9,653 nt of DNA, taken from the NCBI GenBank assembly GCA_948888345.1, contig CAQTPN010000029.1:1-9653 (forward strand), in the 5' to 3' direction. Numbering within the stretch: position 1 is the stretch's first letter; every line of letters starts with the position of its first letter. Below, one piece after another: positions 5,319 to 9,653 of this stretch. A model generated the notes under the pieces. It was given only the letters and a program-made list of their open reading frames with translations, did no database searches and was not told where the DNA came from. This stretch comes from an uncultured bacterium. GTDB taxonomy: Bacteria > Cyanobacteriota > Vampirovibrionia > Gastranaerophilales > Gastranaerophilaceae. Both the position numbers and the translations under genes were made by a program.

Positions 5319-6599
5319 ATGAATAATATTGAGCTTTTAATGCCGGCGGGCAATATTGAAAAAATGAGATACGCTTATTCCTACGGGGCAGATGCCTGTT
5401 ATATGGGAATGGTGGATTATTCACTTCGCACAATGAGAAAAGGTGAACTTATAACAAGGGATAACCTTAAAATCGCGACAGATGAAGCAAGGCGGATGAA
5501 TAAAAAGGCTTATTTAACTTTAAATATTTTTGCCTATGATAATGATATTCAAAAATTGTATGAAGATATTGAGATAATTAAAGATGCAAACCCGCATGCT
5601 ATTATATTGAGCGATTTTGGGATTTTAAATGTTGTAAAAAAAGAACTTTCAAATATTGATATCCATATTTCAACCCAAACGAATATTTTGAATTCCGAGG
5701 CTGTCAAATTCTGGAGAGATTTGGGGGCAAGAAGGGTAATTTTAGCAAGGGAATTGTCTTTTAAGCAGATTGAAACCATAAGAAAAAATGTGCCGGATGT
5801 TGAACTTGAGTGTTTTGTGCACGGGTCGCAGTGTATGAGTTATTCGGGACGCTGTCTTTTATCTGATTATATGACAGGACATGAAAGAAAGGCAAACCAT
5901 GGCGGGTGTGCACAGCCCTGCAGATGGAGCTATAAGCTTTTAGAAGAAACAAGACCTAATGAATATTATGAAATAGTTGAGGATGAAAAGGGCTCACATA
6001 TATTGTCGCCGAAGGATTTATGTCTTGTTGAACATGTAAAAGAATTAAGAGATATCGGGGTGGATTCAATTAAGGTTGAAGGAAGGACAAAAAGCCTTTA
6101 TTACGTTTCTGCCGTAGCCAAAGCGTATCGCGATGTTCTTGATGATAAAATATCTGCAAAAGACGGGTATATGGAGCTTTTAAAGGTTGGAAACAGGGGA
6201 TATACAAAGGGCTTTTTCCTCGGGGATAACAATTCGGACAGCTACAGCTATGACATTTCAAAAGGGCTTGCAGGGGCTGATTTTATTGGAATTGTACTTG
6301 AAAAAGCGGGAGAAAAATTCAGGGTTTGCTTTAAAAATAAGGTAAATCTGGGCGATACGGTTGAGATTATAACTCCATCCTACAGTGCTAAAGCAAAAAT
6401 TGTAAATATTATTAATGAATCAAGGGAAGAAAATACTCTTGCAAATACAAACGATGAAGCCTGGATTGTATTTGAAGAAGAGGGCGAAAAACTGGATGCG
6501 ACATTGTGGCATAAAGAGTGGAATCTGGCACTTCTTCGAACAACCGGGATTAAAAACTGTAAATTAGAAAATGAAAAAGGGTGTATGATATGCGATTAG
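5319..6599 (+). CDS. U32-family protein, TrhP/YegQ-like tRNA hydroxylation factor
   Basis: The family is annotated as peptidase U32, but the characterised members TrhP/YegQ (5-hydroxyuridine at tRNA wobble U34) and RlhA (hydroxycytidine in 23S rRNA) are Fe-S proteins that use prephenate. The 426-residue length fits the TrhP group. The N-terminal TIM-barrel opens with ELLMPAGNIEKMRYAYSYGA (5-24) and has the STQTNILN segment at 118-125. The U32 signature runs from ECFVHGSQCMSYSGRC (164-179) to NHGGCAQPCRW (193-203). C172, C179, C197 and C235 are the likely [4Fe-4S] ligands; C165 and C201 are additional. VEGRTKS (253-259) and the C-terminal barrel from about 315 (GADFIGIVLEK) follow the family order. 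ATG 5319 has no ribosome-binding site. The stop overlaps the yqeG start by 10 bases, so the two are probably co-translated. Which RNA it modifies cannot be read from the sequence. Confidence 0.9.
   Translation: MNNIELLMPAGNIEKMRYAYSYGADACYMGMVDYSLRTMRKGELITRDNLKIATDEARRMNKKAYLTLNIFAYDNDIQKLYEDIEIIKDANPHAIILSDFGILNVVKKELSNIDIHISTQTNILNSEAVKFWRDLGARRVILARELSFKQIETIRKNVPDVELECFVHGSQCMSYSGRCLLSDYMTGHERKANHGGCAQPCRWSYKLLEETRPNEYYEIVEDEKGSHILSPKDLCLVEHVKELRDIGVDSIKVEGRTKSLYYVSAVAKAYRDVLDDKISAKDGYMELLKVGNRGYTKGFFLGDNNSDSYSYDISKGLAGADFIGIVLEKAGEKFRVCFKNKVNLGDTVEIITPSYSAKAKIVNIINESREENTLANTNDEAWIVFEEEGEKLDATLWHKEWNLALLRTTGIKNCKLENEKGCMICD
6576..6581 (+). promoter_or_regulatory. yqeG ribosome-binding site inside the U32 gene
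   Basis: AAAGGG ends 8 bases before ATG 6590 and decides for this start over the in-frame GTG at 6581, which lacks a site of its own. Confidence 0.55.
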
Positions 6600-7078
6600 C
6601 AAGGTTAAAACCTGATTATAATTTAAATTCAATATATGAAATTAACGAAGATGAACTTTTAAACAGAGGAGTAAAGTGTATATTTTTTGATTTAGATTCC
6701 ACGGTTATGCAGTCTAAAAGCGGGAAATTTACGCAGGAGACCCTTGAATTTTTAAACAGGTTGTCCTCAAGGTTTAAAATTGCTATAATTTCTAACAACT
6801 GCAAAAAACACTATATTTCAAAGGTGGAAGAGCAGTGTGATATAAAAATTTATTCTAATGCTAAAAAACCGGATACAAAGGTATTAAAAAAAGCCTGCTG
6901 TGATTTTAATATCAATGAAAATGAAGCAGCTATGGTTGGAGATAGACCTTTAACGGATATTCTGGCAGGGAAAAAGGCCAACATGGTAACAATTCTTGTT
7001 GATTCAATTTCAAAAGATAAAGAAGGTGTTCTTACAAGATTTGTAAGGTGGCTTGAGAGATTATCAATCAGTAAATAG
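6590..7078 (+). CDS. yqeG: YqeG-family HAD (subclass IIIA) phosphatase
   Basis: This 162-residue cytoplasmic HAD phosphatase has the four family motifs in order. FFDLDST carries nucleophile D34 and acid/base D36, with T38. SNN (from S68) is motif II. AKKP with K93 is motif III, and GDRPLTDI with D118 and D123 binds Mg. The opening LKPDYNLNSIYEI and the C-terminal TRFVRWLER are typical of YqeG, which belongs with the plant and cyanobacterial PGP phosphatases. A role in making phosphatidylglycerol from phosphatidylglycerophosphate is therefore plausible, but it is inferred from family. Asn of the usual DxDNT is Ser here, a tolerated change. It overlaps the U32 gene by 10 bases and is followed by the secreted-protein gene after 23 bases, so one transcript is likely. 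Confidence 0.9.
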   Translation: MRLARLKPDYNLNSIYEINEDELLNRGVKCIFFDLDSTVMQSKSGKFTQETLEFLNRLSSRFKIAIISNNCKKHYISKVEEQCDIKIYSNAKKPDTKVLKKACCDFNINENEAAMVGDRPLTDILAGKKANMVTILVDSISKDKEGVLTRFVRWLERLSISK

Positions 7079-7101
7079 AGATATAGGAAGAGGTTTATTA
7101 A

Positions 7102-7770
7102 ATGAAAAGAAATGTTTTATGTATAACACTTTGTTTATTGCTTTTAAACCCTGTAGTATCTGCATTTGCAGCAGATAAAGCTAAGGCGAAAATAAGTGCT
7201 GACAGTATTGCGACAGATAAAAGGCTTTTAAGTGCTGTTAAATTACTAAAAGATACGCCTGCTAATGCTTCTTATAAGAGAATTCTGGGTAATAACCCCA
7301 CTAAAAAGCCCATTAAAATCGAATTTAAAAACTTTGCCTCTATAGATAAATCTTATGCCAGATTTGACGGTATGGGCTGGAAAGAAAAAGGGATATTGTA
7401 TATCTATATTTCAGATAAACACACGGATGCTCCAAAAGAGGCTCTCGCTGCTTTAATTTCAGGCCTTGCAGTGCATGTGGATAATGATGATTCAATTAAT
7501 GAAGAAATTTTTGCCTGGGCACTTGAGGGGATTATGTGGAATAAATTTATAAGTGAGAATCCTGAGCTTGCTTACGATTCTTCTATGCTTGTTCAAAGAG
7601 AAAACAATATTGAAAGCCTTTATGCCGCATCTCCTTCAGATGTTTCATACATTAGAGAATTAATTGAAAAAAATAATAACTACCTTCGTTTTAAATCAGC
7701 TTCAAGCGGGTATTCAGACGAAGAGCTAAATAAGAAAATTCAAATTTTATATAAAATATACACAAGATAA
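7102..7770 (+). CDS. secreted protein with a degenerate peptidase-like segment, unknown function
   Basis: Residues 1-23 are a clear Sec signal peptide: MKRN, a hydrophobic core (LCITLCLLLLNPVVS) and AFA just before a cleavage site at A24. The mature protein of about 199 residues has no further membrane segment or lipobox. Residues 112-146 read KEALAALISGLAVHVDNDD, then NEEIFAWALEGIMW. This resembles the helix of minimal secreted zinc peptidases (ALAALI-HE-xx-H, then EE..AW..E). The HE pair is replaced by S120-G121, while H125 and E134/E135 remain. If the comparison is right, the enzyme has lost its catalytic site. I do not recognise a named family. AGGAAGAGG lies 8 bases before the ATG. It is the last gene of the U32-yqeG transcript and ends at the 7811 terminator. 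Confidence 0.8.
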   Translation: MKRNVLCITLCLLLLNPVVSAFAADKAKAKISADSIATDKRLLSAVKLLKDTPANASYKRILGNNPTKKPIKIEFKNFASIDKSYARFDGMGWKEKGILYIYISDKHTDAPKEALAALISGLAVHVDNDDSINEEIFAWALEGIMWNKFISENPELAYDSSMLVQRENNIESLYAASPSDVSYIRELIEKNNNYLRFKSASSGYSDEELNKKIQILYKIYTR

Positions 7771-7810
7771 GGTTTTGTAGGTAGATAAGCCTGAAGAATA
7801 TTATTAATTA

Positions 7811-7841
7811 AAAAAGCGTCTGATTTTTTCAGACGCTTTTT
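7811..7841. terminator. bidirectional terminator between the U32 operon and secG
   Basis: A perfect 13-bp stem AAAAAGCGTCTGA (7811-7823) / TCAGACGCTTTTT (7829-7841) closes a five-T loop. A-run and T-run flank it, so it works from both strands. It serves the plus-strand operon ending at 7770 and the minus-strand secG ending at 7860. Confidence 0.93.
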
Positions 7842-7859
7842 AAAAGGTTTAATTTTTTA

Positions 7860-8084
7860 TTAGCCTGCAAGGCCAAAGCCAAGAATTAATGTAGAGAGGA
7901 TAAAAATTCCGCCTACAATATAAGTTACCTTGTTTAAGCCTTTTTCAGCCGATTTTTGAGATGAAAACAGCTGGCTTGCTGAACCTATAGCTGCAATACC
8001 ATCGCCTTTAGGTGAGTGCAGAAGTACGAGTATTATTAAAAGTACGCCTGTAATCATCTGTATAATAAAAAAGAAATTTGCCAT
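7860..8084 (-). CDS. secG: SecG, preprotein translocase subunit
   Basis: SecG is the small accessory subunit of the SecYEG channel in the inner membrane and assists SecA-driven export. The 74-residue product has the family layout. Membrane helix 1 (about 4-22, FFFIIQMITGVLLIILVLL) is followed by the conserved loop HSPKGDGIAAIGSASQLF (23-40) and a short KSAEKGLNK linker. Membrane helix 2 is YIVGGIFILSTLILGF (about 55-71). AAGGA lies 7 bases before the ATG. A weak promoter candidate is TTGTGT (8128-8123) with TAATAT (8107-8102) on the minus strand, but the 15-base spacer is short. The gene is a single unit: a pilin terminator lies upstream and the bidirectional terminator downstream. Confidence 0.95.
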   Translation of the reverse strand: MANFFFIIQMITGVLLIILVLLHSPKGDGIAAIGSASQLFSSQKSAEKGLNKVTYIVGGIFILSTLILGFGLAG

Positions 8085-8143
8085 TTTTTTATCCTTTAAA
8101 AATATTATTTGAAATCTTTATAACACAAAAGTTTTTATATTAA

Positions 8144-8170
8144 AAGAGTCTGCATTTTTTGCAGACTCTT
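8144..8170 (-). terminator. terminator of the prepilin-like gene
   Basis: A perfect 11-bp stem AAGAGTCTGCA (8144-8154) / TGCAGACTCTT (8160-8170) has a five-base loop. On the minus strand it is followed by TTAATATAAA, so the U-tract is short and mixed. It lies 33 bases after the stop at 8204 and upstream of secG, which it insulates. Confidence 0.8.
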
Positions 8171-8203
8171 ATTTTACATTTTTATTTACCTGATTTAAAA
8201 GTA

Positions 8204-8896
8204 TTAATAATTCATTTCCCAGCCATCGTTAATAATTTTTAATGCACAGTATCTTTCATCTGAGGTCAAGCATTTTGAGCTTGCATCATTTTCTTCGGCA
8301 AATACCCATTTTTTAAGGTCGGCATCGTACCTGTCAAATGAACCGTAAGGAATAACTGCGCTTAAATTGCCTAAAATTTGGTATTGGAACAGGTCTTTAC
8401 CCCATTTGTTGGGATTATTTACAGAGTTAACATCAACAATAAAATCAACACATACGGACGGATTATCATTTGTACATCCGGGAGTGAGTTTCACTGCCAT
8501 TGCTGTACCGTCTGTAAGGACTAATTTGTAGTAATCGTTATCAACTTTAGCGGTACCAGTATTGCTTGCCGTGTAATTTTCCGCAAAACATCCTGCGCCT
8601 GTCATTCCGCAATCTTGAGCAACATTTACATTGGGTAAAACGTATTCTTTTACAAACTCTTCTGTTGTGGAATTAAAGTTCCAATCTTGCATATTCTCTT
8701 TTGTTTGCGCCTGATTTGCCATATTGGTAAAGGTATTGTTTATTTTTTGTAATGCCGATACAAGCTGGACTGTGTTTGATTTTGTAATAACCAGCGGGAT
8801 TACAAATGCTGCAATTACGCCCACAATAGCTAATACAATAAGTGCCTCTGCCAACGTAAAACCAAGTTTTACGCCCTTTTCATTTTTTAAATTCAT
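8204..8896 (-). CDS. type IV prepilin-like / pseudopilin protein
   Basis: The N-terminus is a class III signal: a short charged leader MNLKNEKGVKLG, cleavage after G12 by prepilin peptidase, F13 for methylation, and E17 at the +5 position. A hydrophobic helix runs to about residue 36 (FTLAEALIVLAIVGVIAAF). The pilin domain is 230 residues in all. Six cysteines (C96, C103, C141, C149, C209, C217) form three closely spaced pairs suited to disulfides. DVNSVNNPNKWGKD (155-168) resembles the Asp/Asn-rich turn common in GspG-like proteins of this type, and the end is IINDGWEMNY. It is probably exported, processed and built into a pilus or pseudopilus, but no other pilus gene is in the window. AAAGGA lies 12 bases upstream of the ATG, which is long; TAGG at 8903-8900 is a closer, weaker alternative. 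Confidence 0.92.
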   Translation of the reverse strand: MNLKNEKGVKLGFTLAEALIVLAIVGVIAAFVIPLVITKSNTVQLVSALQKINNTFTNMANQAQTKENMQDWNFNSTTEEFVKEYVLPNVNVAQDCGMTGAGCFAENYTASNTGTAKVDNDYYKLVLTDGTAMAVKLTPGCTNDNPSVCVDFIVDVNSVNNPNKWGKDLFQYQILGNLSAVIPYGSFDRYDADLKKWVFAEENDASSKCLTSDERYCALKIINDGWEMNY

Positions 8897-8931
8897 AAAC
8901 CTAATCTATCCTTTTAATCTAAGACCTTTAA

Positions 8932-8950
8932 AGTGCTTTCAATTTGCACT
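8932..8950 (-). other. small hairpin at the predicted 5' end of the pilin mRNA
   Basis: AGTGC (8932-8936) and GCACT (8946-8950) form a 5-bp stem with a nine-base loop. On the minus strand it starts two bases after the predicted transcript start at 8952. A 5' hairpin here could protect the mRNA, but the stem is short and could be chance. Confidence 0.3.
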
Positions 8951-8958
8951 ATTTTTTT

Positions 8959-8986
8959 ATTATATTACTTTTTAACATTTATTCAA
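8959..8986 (-). promoter_or_regulatory. promoter of the prepilin-like gene
   Basis: On the minus strand TTGAAT (8986-8981) and TATAAT (8964-8959) are separated by 16 bases. The -10 is perfect and the -35 matches four of six. The predicted start near 8952 leaves a 56-base leader that includes the Shine-Dalgarno. A second pair, TTGAAA (8942-8937) with GATTAA (8919-8914), would start after the AAAGGA site and is less likely. Confidence 0.6.
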
Positions 8987-8989
8987 GTC

Positions 8990-9653
8990 TTATATACTAT
9001 TGTAATACTCAAGCATGAGCTTGCAGTCTTCTTCTATATTGGGGCTTTCGCACACTATCACGCCTTTTATGTTAAATTTTTTGAAGGCTTTTAATAAATC
9101 TTTATAATTAAAATCGCTCTCTTCCAAATTCAAATGTTTTTTTTCGCCTTTAGCTGTATATTCAATTCCTGCAATATGTGCATGAAAATTATTTAAGGCT
9201 GTATCCCCAAGATTATTTCCTATTTTTTCAAATATTGAACAAAATTCATCATAGGTATTAAATTTTCCTGCCGTCCTTGCGTGAATATGTGAAAAATCAA
9301 CGCAAGGCAGCATTTTTGGGAATATTTTTGATAATTCTATAATTTCATCAATATCCCCCCACTGAGTTTCTTTTCCTGTGGTTTCGGGACGGACCCAAAT
9401 ATCATTGCCCTGAAGTGCTTCAAAGATTTTTTCGTGTCTTTTAATTAATTTATCAAATACGGTTTTTTTATCCTCCTTTAAATAAAAGGCTGCATGGTAG
9501 GTTATAGAATAACCTTGAAGTTCATTTGCAGCGTTTGCCGTTTCAATTATCCGTGCAATGCTTGCTTCAACTTTTTCTTCTTCCTTTGAATTTAAATTTA
9601 TATAAAACGGGGCGTGCGCCGTCAGGATAAAATTGTTTTTATTATTTTTTAAA
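8990..9653 (-). CDS. endonuclease IV-like TIM-barrel protein (AP endonuclease family 2), 5' end missing
   Basis: The frame is open from the right edge to TAA at 8992-8990, giving 220 residues that lack the N-terminus. The internal ATG at 9313 is not the start. The metal-site residues of the Nfo/xylose-isomerase-like barrel appear in order (fragment numbers): H13 in LTAHAPFYINL, H53 in ITYHAAF, E90 in RPETTG, D119 and H122 in CVDFSHIHAR, H157/H159 in FHAHIAG, H173 in GEKKHLNLEE, E202 in VCESPN. The GEKKHL and CESPNIEED segments resemble the archaeal-type branch more than E. coli Nfo, where the residue two before the equivalent of H173 is Asp (D229) and is Lys here. Likely role is cutting at abasic sites in base-excision repair, with sugar-phosphate isomerase an alternative. 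No hairpin follows the stop, so read-through to the pilin gene is possible. Confidence 0.85.
   Translation of the reverse strand, partial: LKNNKNNFILTAHAPFYINLNSKEEEKVEASIARIIETANAANELQGYSITYHAAFYLKEDKKTVFDKLIKRHEKIFEALQGNDIWVRPETTGKETQWGDIDEIIELSKIFPKMLPCVDFSHIHARTAGKFNTYDEFCSIFEKIGNNLGDTALNNFHAHIAGIEYTAKGEKKHLNLEESDFNYKDLLKAFKKFNIKGVIVCESPNIEEDCKLMLEYYNSI

Noticed and set aside
8724..8975. 83-codon plus-strand frame opposite the pilin start
   Set aside because: Antisense shadow of the hydrophobic pilin N-terminus and leader, no ribosome-binding site, runs through the pilin promoter.
9311..9313. ATG as the start of the TIM-barrel gene
   Set aside because: The frame upstream to the window edge has no stop and carries four conserved metal-site motifs (HAPFYIN, YHAAF, RPETTG and the strand before CVDFSH).
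1..9653. CRISPR array, tRNA, rRNA or insertion-sequence ends
   Set aside because: No regularly spaced repeats, no cloverleaf-like segment, no transposase frame and no terminal inverted repeats were seen.

Overview
The window is AT-rich bacterial chromosome with short intergenic gaps and U-tailed hairpin terminators. The best guess for the source is a gut-type Gastranaerophilales/Melainabacteria (Vampirovibrionia) genome. This rests on the style of the prepilin (GFTLAEALIVLAIVGVIAAF head, a DVN/NPNKWG/D motif, a C-terminal Cys pair, an NDGWEMNY end), a YqeG/PGP-phosphatase family protein next to a U32 protein, and the low GC. The taxonomic call is inference; a Firmicutes-like or other low-GC lineage is not excluded.

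Layout. Positions 1-226 hold a G-U-rich hairpin and a promoter. uvrA (227-3067, +) is complete, with both ABC ATPase modules and its zinc modules. Immediately behind its stop lies about 1.2 kb of minus-strand open frame (3032-4276) that reads like protein but has no start in its upstream third and ends by reading into the complement of the uvrA 3' end. I take it as a fragment of a larger accessory gene, cut at both ends. Next is a complete higB-higA toxin-antitoxin pair (4251-4836, -). It has a consensus TTGACA-N17-TATAAT promoter whose spacer carries a perfect 7-bp inverted repeat, and the predicted transcript starts on the A of the toxin ATG. Divergent from it is a small Cys-rich protein of unknown function (4968-5246, +), closed by a strong terminator. 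Together, 3068-5300 looks like an accessory islet between two housekeeping regions.

The next operon (5319-7770, +) holds a U32-family protein (TrhP/YegQ-like Fe-S tRNA hydroxylation factor), an overlapping YqeG-type HAD phosphatase and a secreted protein with a degenerate peptidase-like segment. A perfect bidirectional terminator (7811-7841) separates it from the convergent secG (7860-8084, -). Behind secG is a single type IV prepilin-like gene (8204-8896, -) with its own promoter and terminator, then the 3' 663 bases of an endonuclease IV-like TIM-barrel gene (8990 to the right edge, -).

How it fits together. UvrA and the Nfo-like protein are DNA repair; SecG is a translocase subunit; the U32 protein is probably tRNA modification; the YqeG protein may act in phosphatidylglycerol synthesis. 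The least explained parts are the truncated frame beside uvrA, the apparently leaderless toxin, the small Cys-rich protein, the degenerate peptidase-like secreted protein, and a GTCTG/CAGAC core shared by all three classical terminators.
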